Assembly (NCBI GenBank): GCA_015064005.1
Contig: SVTA01000011.1
Coordinates: 1 to 35,483 of the forward strand
DNA: 35,483 bases
Direction of reading: 5' to 3'
Origin: Oscillospiraceae bacterium
GTDB lineage: Bacteria; Bacillota; Clostridia; Oscillospirales; CAG-272
The position numbers and the translations under genes are program-made. The notes beneath the pieces were generated by a model, which searched no databases, was not told the origin of the DNA, and worked only from the letters and a program-made list of their open reading frames with translations. Positions 1 to 9,777 of the stretch are shown here, in pieces (the stretch's first letter is position 1; each line of letters opens with the position of its first letter).

Positions 1-132
1 TGCTTGCCCACTGTGCCGAAGGCACAACATCATTGCCGTAGGCTACATCATTAGGCGAAGCCGACATCACTTGCCCGTAAGGGCAAGCATCGTTCGGCAG
101 ACCTGCTTTATCGCAGGTCGCCGTGAGGCATC
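1..132. repeat. Array of short palindromes separated by CATCAT-type spacers (left array, probably continues beyond the window)
   Basis: TGTGCC-GAA-GGCACA (12-26), CATCAT (28-33), GCC-GTA-GGC (35-43), CATCAT (46-51), GGC-GAA-GCC (54-62), CATCAC (65-70), TTGCCC-GTAA-GGGCAA (71-86), GCATCG, GACCTGC-tttatc-GCAGGTC (100-119), GCC-GTGA-GGC (120-129). Confidence 0.8.
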
Positions 133-151
133 CTTTTTGTGTTTGGTTTGA

Positions 152-1114
152 TCAAATGCCGAGGAAGGCGGCACCGATGATGCCGGCGTCGTTGCCGAGC
201 TCGGCGATCACGATACGGGTAGGGGGAACCAAATCGCCGCCGTAGCGCTCCGTGCGAATCAGCGGGATCAGAGGCTTGAGCAGATTTTCACGCTCGTTGG
301 AGAGCCCGCCGCCGATGGAAAGCACCTCGGGCTGGAAGATATTGACGATATTGGTGATACCGGTGGCGAGGTAGGAGATGAATTTCTCCACCACCTCCGT
401 GCCGGCGGCGTCACCCTTCCGCATCGCGTCAAAGGCGGTTTTGCCGGAGACCTTGCCCTTGGCGGCAACCAGCTCATCCATCACGGTTTCTCGCCCCGTT
501 TGGTGGCATTCTTCGATTTTTTCCTTGGTCATACGGATCAGGGCAGTGGCGGAGCTGTAGGATTCCCAGCAGCCGCAACGGCCACAGGAGCAGGGTACGC
601 CGTCCTTTTCAATGACGATATGGCCAAGCTCGCCGCCGGCGTAATTGAAGCCGGAGCAGACCTTTCTGTCAATGATGATACCGCCGCCCACACCGGTGCC
701 GAGGGTGATCATCACCGAGCTTTTCGTACCGCGCGCGGCACCTGCCACAGCCTCGCCCCAAGCGGCGGCGTTGGCGTCGTTTTCCACATGGACGCTTGCG
801 ACGCCCGTCATCTCCGAGAGCAGCTCGCATACGCGGAAATCGCGCAGCGGCAGGTTGTTGGTGTATACCACGATGCCGTTATCGTGATCGGCAATGCCGG
901 GGCTGGCTACGCCGATGGCCTCCACCTCGCTCATGGTCACGCCTGCGTCGGCGCACAGGCGGAAGCAAAGCTCACCCATGGCGGCGGCGATCTCCTCCTG
1001 CGTGCGGTCAGCGGCGTTGGTGGGAACGCTGGCTTTGGCGATGATCTCATACTTTTCATTCACAAGACCTGCGGCGATGTTGGTGCCGCCAAGGTCGATA
1101 CCGATACGGTACAT
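152..1114 (-). CDS. ROK family sugar kinase (glucokinase-like)
   Basis: MYRIGIDLGGTNIAAG N-terminus, GTGVGGGI, and ROK zinc motif GHIVIEKDGVPCSCGRCGCWE. Confidence 0.93.
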   Translation of the reverse strand: MYRIGIDLGGTNIAAGLVNEKYEIIAKASVPTNAADRTQEEIAAAMGELCFRLCADAGVTMSEVEAIGVASPGIADHDNGIVVYTNNLPLRDFRVCELLSEMTGVASVHVENDANAAAWGEAVAGAARGTKSSVMITLGTGVGGGIIIDRKVCSGFNYAGGELGHIVIEKDGVPCSCGRCGCWESYSSATALIRMTKEKIEECHQTGRETVMDELVAAKGKVSGKTAFDAMRKGDAAGTEVVEKFISYLATGITNIVNIFQPEVLSIGGGLSNERENLLKPLIPLIRTERYGGDLVPPTRIVIAELGNDAGIIGAAFLGI

Positions 1115-1162
1115 AGCTTACCTCTTTCTCGCGCCGTTGCGCGTGGCTTTCTGATTGCTTCT

Positions 1163-1191
1163 ATTATATACAAAAAACGGTGCTTTGTCAA
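1163..1191 (-). promoter_or_regulatory. Sigma-A type promoter for the ROK kinase
   Basis: Minus strand TTGACA (1186-1191), 17 nt, TATAAT (1163-1168). Confidence 0.8.
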
Positions 1192-1224
1192 GGGTGAGGG
1201 GTGAAAACGTCTATGTTCCCCGCT

Positions 1225-1965
1225 TCACATTTGCGCGGCCAGCTTCAGCCATTCGGCGGCGTAGCGGCGGCCGAATTCAGCTTGCCCCGCGGCGTCGAAA
1301 TGCAGGCCGTCTGGCTTCATGGAGAGGCCTTCGGAGGAGACCACGGCACAAAGGGGAAGGGAGGCGGCTACCCGATGGAAGACCTCGTTGATCTTCAGAT
1401 TTCGCTCCCCGATGCCGGTATCCGCGCCGTAGCGGTAAGCGAGCTCACCCAACAGCAGCGGTACCGTTCCCACCCGTTCCCGCAGAGCGGTGAGCATATT
1501 AACCAGGTTTTCCTCGTAAAGCAGTGGGTCATCATCCTTGCGGCAGTTGCTCTCGCCCTGGTGCCAGAGGATGCCCGAAAGGCGCGAGGTGCGTTTTGCC
1601 AGCTCGGTCGTCATCACGGCGTGGTCAAACAGGAGCTCACCGGGCATCCATTGCTCGATCCGCGTGCCGCCGTCGGCACAGGGGATCATGCCCACGGTGA
1701 CGTCAAGGGTCAGCGAAACGGTATCGGCAAAGGTGGAGGCCATACTGACACCGCTGTGGTATTTGCCCGTGAAGATGCGGCGATCGGGATTGACCGGCTC
1801 CTCCAGCTGCTGCCAGCGCCCCATGCGGAGCATCAGCAGCTTGTCGCTTTGCAGGGCGGGTGCCTCGGATAACTCGCCCCGTCCGGCCATATTTGACTGT
1901 CCGACCATCAAAAAGGAGTACACAGCATTGGCATCGCCCGCCATACCGTCCTTAAAAAAGCTCAT
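1225..1965 (-). CDS. SASA-domain (sialate O-acetylesterase-like) SGNH esterase
   Basis: VGQSNMAGRGE and WHQGESNC motifs; start set at MSFFKDG behind GAAAGGAG. Confidence 0.8.
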   Translation of the reverse strand: MSFFKDGMAGDANAVYSFLMVGQSNMAGRGELSEAPALQSDKLLMLRMGRWQQLEEPVNPDRRIFTGKYHSGVSMASTFADTVSLTLDVTVGMIPCADGGTRIEQWMPGELLFDHAVMTTELAKRTSRLSGILWHQGESNCRKDDDPLLYEENLVNMLTALRERVGTVPLLLGELAYRYGADTGIGERNLKINEVFHRVAASLPLCAVVSSEGLSMKPDGLHFDAAGQAEFGRRYAAEWLKLAAQM

Positions 1966-1976
1966 ACGCTCTCCTT

Positions 1977-2765
1977 TCAGCCGAAGCATTCGGCAATACC
2001 CACCAGCAAAAGGCGCTCTCGGTCAATGGCGTCGCGGCCATAGGCGTCGAAAAAGCGCTGCTTGTAGGCGTCTGTTCCAAGATTGAAGCGGAGCGTCCAG
2101 GCGCCCCAGAAAAGGTCTACGTGGCGGTCGCCCACGCCGCCGTTCCCAAGGTCAATGAAGCCGGAAAAGCGCCAATCGTCAAGGAGCACATTGGGCAGGC
2201 AATAGTCACCGTGCAGGAGGGTGTCGGTTTGGAGAAAATGGCGTTTTTTCCATACCGTCTGGTAGGATTCTTCCATATTCATGCCTTTTGCCTCTTCCGG
2301 CAGAAAGGAGGGATCAAAGCGGCCAAGTCGGTAGCCCTCTCGGACGGTAACAAGGTACGTGGCGGTGCGATCCTTGATGGGACAGCCGTCACAAGGCAGG
2401 TCGTGAAGTGCCCGCAGGCGTTCCCCCAAAAGGGTAGCCAGCCGCGCAGGCTCAGCAAGATATGCCCCGTGTGTACAGTCCTCGCCCGGCACGCGGGCGG
2501 TCAGCAAAACGTCCCGCTCTCCCTCCGTGCCGTAGTACAGCACGGGAGCGGACAGCCCCAACCGATGGAAGTAGGCATTCATTTCAGCCTCGGTCTTCAG
2601 TGTGCCGGCAGGGGCGCATTTGAGGAAGCAGCCGCCGTCACGCTCCACGTAAAGCACCCGCGCCTCCGGCGAACAGCTGCTGTCGTAGACGGCAGCGTCG
2701 GAAAGTCGGGGACGAAACGCTGCCGGCACCCAGTCCGGCAGCGCCTTGAGAAGGGTTCGTTTCAT
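1977..2765 (-). CDS. Aminoglycoside 3'-phosphotransferase-like kinase (APH family)
   Basis: LLHGDYCLPNVLLDDWRFSGFIDLGNGGVGDRHVDL matches the APH(3') HGDxxxxN...D catalytic pattern. Confidence 0.82.
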   Translation of the reverse strand: MKRTLLKALPDWVPAAFRPRLSDAAVYDSSCSPEARVLYVERDGGCFLKCAPAGTLKTEAEMNAYFHRLGLSAPVLYYGTEGERDVLLTARVPGEDCTHGAYLAEPARLATLLGERLRALHDLPCDGCPIKDRTATYLVTVREGYRLGRFDPSFLPEEAKGMNMEESYQTVWKKRHFLQTDTLLHGDYCLPNVLLDDWRFSGFIDLGNGGVGDRHVDLFWGAWTLRFNLGTDAYKQRFFDAYGRDAIDRERLLLVGIAECFG

Positions 2766-2803
2766 GGTTCTCCTTTCGGGGCTTTTTCAGCCCCGTTTTG
2801 GGG

Positions 2804-4189
2804 TTAATTCAGATTTCCGCCGTTTCCGCCCTCGACAATGGGATCCAGCGTTACCGTCGCCGTGCCGTCCTCGCCGTATACGATGCGGTTGCCGGAGGAA
2901 TTCAGGCTGTCCTGATAGGCAAGGAAGCCCTCCTTGGTGAATTGGGGCTTGTAATTGGCCACGATCTCCTTGGCGCGCTTGGCACCGTCGGAGAGCAGCA
3001 GGTCCAGCATGGCCAGCTGCCATTTGGCGTTGGTGACGCAGAGCAGCTCCGCATCTACCACGCGATAGTCGTTGCCGTGCCCCTTGCCTGCTACGCCGCC
3101 GGCGTAGGGGTGTACCACGGGCATGATGCAGGAAAGGTCACCCATATCGGTGCTGCCGGTGCTGAAGGCACCGGTCTTTTTGAAGGTCATCCCCTCGGGC
3201 AGAACCATGGCGGCGGCCTCGGCGGCTACCTCGATCATCTCGGGGTCGTTGTGCAGGGGGGCGTAGCCGGGCGCGTCGATGATCTCGATGTTGGCACCCA
3301 GCGACAGCGCGCCGCCGATGAGCGCGCGGTTCAGCTTTTTGTTGTTCTCCGCCATGGCCTCAAAGCTGCTGCCACGCACGTAGGATTCGAGGCGCACCTC
3401 CTCGGGGATGGCGTTGACCATATCGCCGCCGTGGGTGATGATGGGATGGAAGCGGATGAGATCGGCCTCCTTGAAGGTCTCGCGGACGGCGTTGGCGGCA
3501 TTGATGCCGCAGTTGGCGGCGTACAGCGCGTTGATGCCGCCCCAAGGGGAGCCGCCGGCGTGAGAAGCGCGGCCCTTGTAGATCACGTTTTTGGCAAGGC
3601 AGCCGACGGAGCCGTTCTGGACGGCGTAGCTGCCGCTGGCGTGTACCATAAAGGCCAGATCCACGCCGTCAAAAAGACCTCGGCACAAAAACTCGCTCTT
3701 GCCGCCGAAATATTTGATCTTTCCTGCTTTCATCAGCTCGGAGCGGTATTCGATCTCCAGGAGCTCCTCCGCGGGCACAGCGCACAAACGGATGTTGCCG
3801 GAGAGCCCCTCCAGCACAGCAGGATCGGTGAGGGCGGCGGCGATGCCGATGAGGGTGGCACACTGTGCGTGGTGACCGCAGGAATGCACCGCACCGGTGA
3901 CGGGATCGGCGTCCGGATGAGCGGGACAGATGATGGAGTCCAGCTCACCCAGGATCAGCACCTCGGGGCCCTCGCGGCCGGTTTCGATGCGGGTGATAAA
4001 GCCGGTGATACCCTCGGCGTAGGTCAAGGTGTAGCCCAGCTTCTCAAACTGCTCTGCTACGTACGCGGAGGTCTTGACCTCGCGGTAGCCGGTTTCGGGA
4101 ACCGTCCAAAGATAGCGCTCGGAGGCGAGGATCAGCTCCTTGTATGTATCTACCGCGCGATGGATGGCGTTCAGTTTTGTTTCGTTCAT
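2804..4189 (-). CDS. M20 family amidohydrolase / peptidase (AbgB-like)
   Basis: HSCGHHAQCATLIGIAAAL, ELDSI, HASHAGGSPW-type motifs. Confidence 0.88.
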   Translation of the reverse strand: MNETKLNAIHRAVDTYKELILASERYLWTVPETGYREVKTSAYVAEQFEKLGYTLTYAEGITGFITRIETGREGPEVLILGELDSIICPAHPDADPVTGAVHSCGHHAQCATLIGIAAALTDPAVLEGLSGNIRLCAVPAEELLEIEYRSELMKAGKIKYFGGKSEFLCRGLFDGVDLAFMVHASGSYAVQNGSVGCLAKNVIYKGRASHAGGSPWGGINALYAANCGINAANAVRETFKEADLIRFHPIITHGGDMVNAIPEEVRLESYVRGSSFEAMAENNKKLNRALIGGALSLGANIEIIDAPGYAPLHNDPEMIEVAAEAAAMVLPEGMTFKKTGAFSTGSTDMGDLSCIMPVVHPYAGGVAGKGHGNDYRVVDAELLCVTNAKWQLAMLDLLLSDGAKRAKEIVANYKPQFTKEGFLAYQDSLNSSGNRIVYGEDGTATVTLDPIVEGGNGGNLN

Positions 4190-4353
4190 GGCAAATCTCC
4201 TTTCGGGATCAAAAAACTTCCTTTACAGTATAACACAAATTTCCCCCAATGTGTATAGAAAAATCCACAAAAGGTACAAAATATTTTTTCTCGGCGCGCG
4301 AGGGAGCTGTGAGATTATCTTTACTGCATATTATCCACAAAAATGCGCATGAA

Positions 4354-4369
4354 AATGAATTTTTATGAG
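4354..4369 (+). promoter_or_regulatory. Candidate ARG box (ArgR/AhrC operator), upstream copy
   Basis: AATGAATTTTTATGAG, similar to the ARG box consensus (TGAAT-WWW-ATTCA class). Confidence 0.5.
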
Positions 4370-4428
4370 GCGTTTTGCGGGAGTTGTTCGCTTTTTCGCA
4401 AAATATATAAAAAAATGTAAAAATTCCC

Positions 4429-4457
4429 TTGACAAGCAGCCATGACACGAGTATAAT
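4429..4457 (+). promoter_or_regulatory. Sigma-A type promoter of the arg operon
   Basis: TTGACA (4429-4434), 17 nt, TATAAT (4452-4457). Confidence 0.9.
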
Positions 4458-4478
4458 ATTTGGTGTTTCCACTTTTGG

Positions 4479-4497
4479 AATGAATAAATATGCAAAA
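4479..4497 (+). promoter_or_regulatory. Candidate ARG box in the argC leader
   Basis: AATGAATAAATATGCAAAA closely resembles the Bacillus ARG box CATGAATAAAAATKCAAK, just downstream of the -10. Confidence 0.7.
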
Positions 4498-4518
4498 ATT
4501 CTGAAAGGATATTCTCCC

Positions 4519-5442
4519 GTGAACAAGGTTTTCATTGACGGCAGCGCCGGCACCACCGGCCTGCGTATCCGAGAGCGGCTTGCCGGCCGTGACGATATCA
4601 CCCTGATCACCCTGCCGGAGGAGCTGCGCAAGGACACCGCTGCCAGAGCCGAGGCTTTGAACGCCGCGGACGTAGCCTTCCTTTGCCTGCCCGATGCCGC
4701 TGCCATTGAGGCGGTTTCTCTGGTGACGAACGCTCATACCGCCGTGATCGACACCTCCACCGCCCACCGCACGGCGGCAGGATGGGTCTACGGTATGCCC
4801 GAGCTGAAGGGACAGCGCGCGAAGATCGCCGCCTCCCGCAGAATTGCCAACCCCGGCTGCCACGCCAGCGGCTTTATCGCGCTGGTGGCACCGCTGGTGG
4901 AGGCAGGACTGCTCGCCCCCGACGCGGCGCTTTCCGCCTTTTCCATCACCGGCTATTCCGGCGGCGGCAAGAAGATGATCGCGGAGTACGAGGCTGACGG
5001 ACGTGATCCACTCCTCGACGCGCCTCGCCAGTACGGCCTCACGCAGAGTCACAAGCATCTGCCGGAGATGGCAGCGATCTGTGGCCTTAAGCACGCGCCG
5101 CTCTTTTCTCCCATCGTGGCGGATTTTTATGCCGGCATGGAGGTGACGGTGCCGCTCTTTGCTCATCAGGTGAAGGGAACGGTGGCGGATATTACCGCCG
5201 TATATGCCGAGGCTTACGCCACGGGGCTGATCCGCTACCGTGAAGCAGCCGACGAGGCGGGATTCCTTTCCGCTACCGCCTTTGCGGGCCGTGACGATAT
5301 GGAGGTTACGGTAACGGGCAACGGCGAGCGGATGCTGCTGGTGGCACGCTTTGATAATCTTGGCAAGGGCGCTTCGGGCGCGGCTATTCAGAATATGAAC
5401 ATCCTGATGGGCGTGTCGGAGTCCACGGGACTTGTGGTTTGA
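4519..5442 (+). CDS. argC: N-acetyl-gamma-glutamyl-phosphate reductase
   Basis: VNKVFIDGSAGTTGLRIRERL, NPGCHASGF active site; GTG start at 4519 with GAAAGGA SD. The ORF-track start at 4429 is a TTG inside the -35 box. Confidence 0.93.
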   Translation: MNKVFIDGSAGTTGLRIRERLAGRDDITLITLPEELRKDTAARAEALNAADVAFLCLPDAAAIEAVSLVTNAHTAVIDTSTAHRTAAGWVYGMPELKGQRAKIAASRRIANPGCHASGFIALVAPLVEAGLLAPDAALSAFSITGYSGGGKKMIAEYEADGRDPLLDAPRQYGLTQSHKHLPEMAAICGLKHAPLFSPIVADFYAGMEVTVPLFAHQVKGTVADITAVYAEAYATGLIRYREAADEAGFLSATAFAGRDDMEVTVTGNGERMLLVARFDNLGKGASGAAIQNMNILMGVSESTGLVV

Positions 5443-5480
5443 GTAATACAGAAAGAAACAGAATTTCGGAGGACAGAAAA

Positions 5481-6707
5481 ATGAGCATTGAATTGATTGA
5501 AGGTAGCGTTTGCGCTGCGAAGGGCTTCCGCGCCGGCGGTATACATTGCGGCATCCGCAAAAACAAGATCAAGAAGGATCTCGCGCTGATCGTCAGCGAC
5601 GTTCCTGCCACGGCGGCAGCGGTCTATACCACCAATCTGGTAAAGGGCGCTCCCTTGACCGTTACCAAAAAGCACCTGCAGAACGGCGTGGCGCAGGCCG
5701 TCATTTGCAACAGCGGCAACGCCAACACCTGCAACGCCAACGGCGTTGAGGTGGCTGAGGAGATGAGCGCTCTGGTGGCTGCGGCTGTAGGTGTGAAGCA
5801 GGAGGATGTGATCGTGGCATCCACCGGCGTCATTGGTCAGCCCTTGGATATTACTCCCATCAAGGAGGGGCTTGTGCCTCTGACCGCCTCTTTGGAGGCC
5901 AGCCTTGCCGGCGGCAGGGCGGCAGCGGAGGCGATCATCACCACCGATACCATCGCCAAGGAGGTGGCCGTAGAGTTCACCGTGGGAGGCAAGACCTGTC
6001 ACCTCGGCGGTATTGCCAAGGGCAGCGGTATGATCCACCCCAATATGGCCACCATGCTGGTATTTATGACCACCGACGTGAAGATCTCCGCTGAAATGCT
6101 GCAGAAGGCACTTTCCGGTGATATCACCCACACCTTCAATATGGTCAGCATCGACGGTGACACCTCCACCAACGATATGGTGACCGTAATGGCCAACGGA
6201 CTTGCGGGCAACGAGGAGATCACTGCCGAGGGTAAGGATTTCTCCACCTTTATGAAGGCGCTGAATACGGTTTCCATCCAGCTCTGCCGGATGCTGGCCG
6301 GTGACGGCGAGGGCGCCACCAAGCTACTGGAGTGTAAGGTAACGGGTGCGGATTGCCCCGATTGCGCCAAGAAGGTGGCCAAGAGCGTTATTTGCTCCAG
6401 CCTCCTGAAGTCCGCTATGTTCGGCGCGGATGCCAACTGGGGCCGCGTGCTGTGTGCCATTGGCTACAGCGGCGCGTCTGTGGACGTGGGCACCATTGAT
6501 GTGGCCTTTCGCTCCGCCAAGGGTGAGATCCTTGTTTGCCAGGACGGCGCAGGTGTGCCCTTTTCCGAGGAAAAGGCCAAGGAGATCCTGCTGGAGAAGG
6601 AGATCGAGATCCTCGTTTCTCTCGGCGACGGTCCCTTCGTGGCAACTGCCTGGGGCTGCGACCTTACCTATGATTACGTGAAGATCAACGGCGATTACCG
6701 TACTTAA
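5481..6707 (+). CDS. argJ: Bifunctional glutamate N-acetyltransferase / amino-acid acetyltransferase
   Basis: AKGSGMIHPNMATML autoprocessing motif; ATG at 5481 after GGAGGA; position in arg cluster. Confidence 0.96.
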   Translation: MSIELIEGSVCAAKGFRAGGIHCGIRKNKIKKDLALIVSDVPATAAAVYTTNLVKGAPLTVTKKHLQNGVAQAVICNSGNANTCNANGVEVAEEMSALVAAAVGVKQEDVIVASTGVIGQPLDITPIKEGLVPLTASLEASLAGGRAAAEAIITTDTIAKEVAVEFTVGGKTCHLGGIAKGSGMIHPNMATMLVFMTTDVKISAEMLQKALSGDITHTFNMVSIDGDTSTNDMVTVMANGLAGNEEITAEGKDFSTFMKALNTVSIQLCRMLAGDGEGATKLLECKVTGADCPDCAKKVAKSVICSSLLKSAMFGADANWGRVLCAIGYSGASVDVGTIDVAFRSAKGEILVCQDGAGVPFSEEKAKEILLEKEIEILVSLGDGPFVATAWGCDLTYDYVKINGDYRT

Positions 6708-6720
6708 GAGAGGCTTGAAC

Positions 6721-7590
6721 ATGAAAAACAGTTTTTCCAACGCGGAGCGGGCAGAGGTGCTGGCACAGGCGCTGCCCTATATCAAGCGCTATAACGGCAA
6801 GGTCGTTGTGGTCAAATACGGCGGCAACGCCATGAAAAGCGAGGAGCTGAAGCAGCAGGTGATGGAGGATATCGTTCTCCTGCACCTGATCGGCGTCAAG
6901 GTGGTGCTGGTGCACGGCGGCGGCCCCGAGATCAGCGAAATGATGCAGAAAGTAGGCAAGGAGCCCGTTTTCGTGGACGGTCTGCGCGTCACCGACAAGG
7001 AGACCGTGGATATCGTACAGATGGTGCTGGCGGGCAAGGTCAACAAGACGCTGGTGAACCTCTTGGAGATGAAGGGCGGCAAGGCCATGGGCATTTCCGG
7101 TATTGACGGCCGGCTCATTGAGGCCGCGCCTAAGAACGAGAAGCTGGGCTTTGTAGGTAATATTACCAAGGTGCATATCTCTCCCGTGATCGACCTGCTG
7201 GAGAAGGGGTACATCCCCGTGGTCTCCACCGTGGGCTGTGACCGACAGGGAAACACCTACAATATCAACGGCGATACCGCCGCCGCGCACATCGCGGGCG
7301 CGCTGGAGGCCGAGCGTCTCATTATGATGACCGACATTGCGGGTATCCTGGAGGACAAGGACGACCCCGCCACGCTGATCCCCGAGCTGACGGTTTCCGA
7401 GGCGAAGGCGCTGTACGGCAAGGGCATCATCTCCGGCGGCATGATTCCCAAGGTGGATTGCTGCATTGAGGCCATTGAGCACGGCGTGAAGAATGTGATC
7501 ATTATGGACGGCTGCGTACCCCACTCCATTCTGATGGAGCTGCTCACCAACGAGGGTGCCGGCACGATGGTAACGAGGGATAAGGTATGA
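6721..7590 (+). CDS. argB: Acetylglutamate kinase
   Basis: VVVKYGGNAMKS, VLVHGGGPEIS, GMIPKVDCC motifs; ATG at 6721. Confidence 0.96.
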   Translation: MKNSFSNAERAEVLAQALPYIKRYNGKVVVVKYGGNAMKSEELKQQVMEDIVLLHLIGVKVVLVHGGGPEISEMMQKVGKEPVFVDGLRVTDKETVDIVQMVLAGKVNKTLVNLLEMKGGKAMGISGIDGRLIEAAPKNEKLGFVGNITKVHISPVIDLLEKGYIPVVSTVGCDRQGNTYNINGDTAAAHIAGALEAERLIMMTDIAGILEDKDDPATLIPELTVSEAKALYGKGIISGGMIPKVDCCIEAIEHGVKNVIIMDGCVPHSILMELLTNEGAGTMVTRDKV

Positions 7591-8753
7591 AGAGCTTGAT
7601 GGAACGGGATGCCGCCTTTGTGGCAGGCACCTATAAGCGCTTTCCCGTAGAGATCGCCTCCGGCAAGGGGTCGCTCGTTTACGATACGGAGGGCAAGGAA
7701 TATATCGATATGGGCTCCGGCATCGCCGTCACCTCTCTCGGTATTGCCGACGAGGGCTGGGTTGCCGCCGTTACCGCGCAGCTTTCCCGGGTGCAGCACA
7801 CCTCCAACCTTTACTACACCGAGCCCTGCGCGCAGCTGGCTGAAGCATTATGTGCCAGAACGGGGCTGAAAAAGGTCTTTTTCTCCAACTCCGGCGCGGA
7901 GGCCAATGAGTGCGCCATTAAGGTGGCGCGCAAGTACGCGGCAGAGCGGAAGGGCGAGGAGTATTACAACATCGTGACCCTGGAAAACAGCTTCCACGGA
8001 CGCACCCTCACCACCCTTTCCGCCACGGGACAGGATCACTATCACGAGCTGTTTCAGCCGCTGACGCCCGGATTCCTGCACACACCCGCCAACGACGCTG
8101 ACGCACTGATCGCCCTCTGTGAGCAGAGCAAGGTGGCAGGCATTCTGATGGAGTGCGTGCAGGGAGAGGGCGGCGTGAATGCCCTTACTCCCGATTTCGT
8201 GACCCGTGTAGCCGCTTATGCCAAGGAAAAGGACATCGTGCTGATGTTTGACGAGGTACAGACCGGCAACGGACGCACCGGCAAGCTTTACGGCTATATG
8301 CACTACGGTGTCAGCCCCGACGTGGTTTCCACCGCCAAGGGATTGGGCGGCGGTCTGCCGCTGGGCGCGACGCTTCTTTCCGAAAAGGTAGAGGGCGTGC
8401 TGTCCTTCGGTGACCACGGTTCCACCTTCGGCGGCAATCCCGTTTGTTGCGCGGGTGCGCTTCACGTGCTGTCCCGTATCGACGAGGCGCTGCTTTGCGA
8501 GGTGACGGAGAAGAGTGATTACGTTTTCCGTACCCTGCGCGGCGCGAAGGGCGTGAGATCCGTCAGCGGTTTGGGTCTGATGATCGGTATTGAAACCGAG
8601 CGTCCTGCCGGCGAGGTGGTAGCGGATTGCATTCGCGAGGGCGTGCTTTGTCTGACGGCCAAAAACAAGGTGCGGCTGCTGCCCGCGCTGAATATTCCCC
8701 AAGACGTGCTGGAAAAAGCGGTAAACGTGCTGCTTCGTGTTCTGGCAAAATAA
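7587..8753 (+). CDS. argD: Acetylornithine aminotransferase
   Basis: Class III aminotransferase: FFSNSGAEANE, LMFDEVQTGNGRTG, STAKGLGGGLPLGA. Confidence 0.95.
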   Translation: MKSLMERDAAFVAGTYKRFPVEIASGKGSLVYDTEGKEYIDMGSGIAVTSLGIADEGWVAAVTAQLSRVQHTSNLYYTEPCAQLAEALCARTGLKKVFFSNSGAEANECAIKVARKYAAERKGEEYYNIVTLENSFHGRTLTTLSATGQDHYHELFQPLTPGFLHTPANDADALIALCEQSKVAGILMECVQGEGGVNALTPDFVTRVAAYAKEKDIVLMFDEVQTGNGRTGKLYGYMHYGVSPDVVSTAKGLGGGLPLGATLLSEKVEGVLSFGDHGSTFGGNPVCCAGALHVLSRIDEALLCEVTEKSDYVFRTLRGAKGVRSVSGLGLMIGIETERPAGEVVADCIREGVLCLTAKNKVRLLPALNIPQDVLEKAVNVLLRVLAK

Positions 8754-8762
8754 GGAGTTATC

Positions 8763-9761
8763 ATGACGCTTCAGAATCGAAATTTTCTCAAATTGTTGGA
8801 TTTTACACCGGCAGAGATCACGGCGCTGCTGGATCTTGCTGCTGATCTGAAGGTAAAGAAAAAGGCGGGCACTGCCCACCGTCTTTGCGAGGGCAAGAGC
8901 ATTGCCCTGATTTTTGAAAAAACCAGCACCCGTACCCGCTGTGCCTTTGAGGTGGCGGCCACCGATCTCGGTATGCACGCCGTGTATCTGGATCCCTCCG
9001 GGTCCCAGATCGGCAAAAAGGAGAGCATCGCTGACACCGCCCGCGTGCTTGGTCGGATGTTCGACGGTATTGAGTACCGCGGCTTCGGGCAGGAGATCGT
9101 GGAGGAGCTGGCAAAGCACGCCGGCGTTCCCGTGTGGAACGGCCTGACCAACGAGTATCACCCCACTCAGATCTTGGCGGATTTTCTCACCGTTCTGGAG
9201 CATTTCGGCACGCTGGCCGGCAAAAAGCTGGTATATATGGGTGACGCCCGCTACAATATGGGCAACTCCCTGATGGTGGGCTGTGCCAAGATGGGCATGC
9301 ACTTTGTGGCCTGCGCTCCCAAGGCCTACTTCCCGAATGCGGAGCTTGTTGCCACCTGCGAGGATATTGCTGCCGAAACGGGTGCGAAATTGGAGTTTAT
9401 TGAGTCTCCTGCCGAGGCTGTGAAGGGCGCCGACGTCATTTACACCGACGTGTGGGTTTCTATGGGCGAGCCGGACAGCGTTTGGAAGGAGCGCATTGAA
9501 GCGCTGACACCCTATCGCGTAACCGAGGAGCTGATGGCCAAGGCCGGCCCGCAGTGCCGCTTTATGCACTGTCTGCCCGCTTTCCACGATCTGAAAACCA
9601 CCGTGGGCAAGCAGATCTTTGACAAGTTCGGCATCGACTGCATGGAGGTGACCGACGGCGTATTTGAAAGCCCCGCCTCCATTGTCTTTGACGAGGCCGA
9701 GAATCGCCTGCACACCATCAAGGCAGTGATGGCTGCCACAATGTGCAATATTTGTCTGTAA
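8763..9761 (+). CDS. argF: Ornithine carbamoyltransferase
   Basis: [33 protein letters not shown]. Confidence 0.96.
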   Translation: MTLQNRNFLKLLDFTPAEITALLDLAADLKVKKKAGTAHRLCEGKSIALIFEKTSTRTRCAFEVAATDLGMHAVYLDPSGSQIGKKESIADTARVLGRMFDGIEYRGFGQEIVEELAKHAGVPVWNGLTNEYHPTQILADFLTVLEHFGTLAGKKLVYMGDARYNMGNSLMVGCAKMGMHFVACAPKAYFPNAELVATCEDIAAETGAKLEFIESPAEAVKGADVIYTDVWVSMGEPDSVWKERIEALTPYRVTEELMAKAGPQCRFMHCLPAFHDLKTTVGKQIFDKFGIDCMEVTDGVFESPASIVFDEAENRLHTIKAVMAATMCNICL

Positions 9762-9777
9762 AATACCCGCTTTTGAC

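Noticed and set aside
2798-4258. 486-aa plus-strand ORF
   Set aside because: Antisense to the M20 amidohydrolase gene; His/Gly/Val-rich translation typical of a complementary frame.
4429-4518. N-terminal extension of argC in the ORF track
   Set aside because: The TTG start is the -35 box and the extension covers the -10 and ARG box.
5439-5480. Upstream in-frame extension of argJ
   Set aside because: ATG at 5481 has a good GGAGGA SD and matches the usual ArgJ N-terminus.
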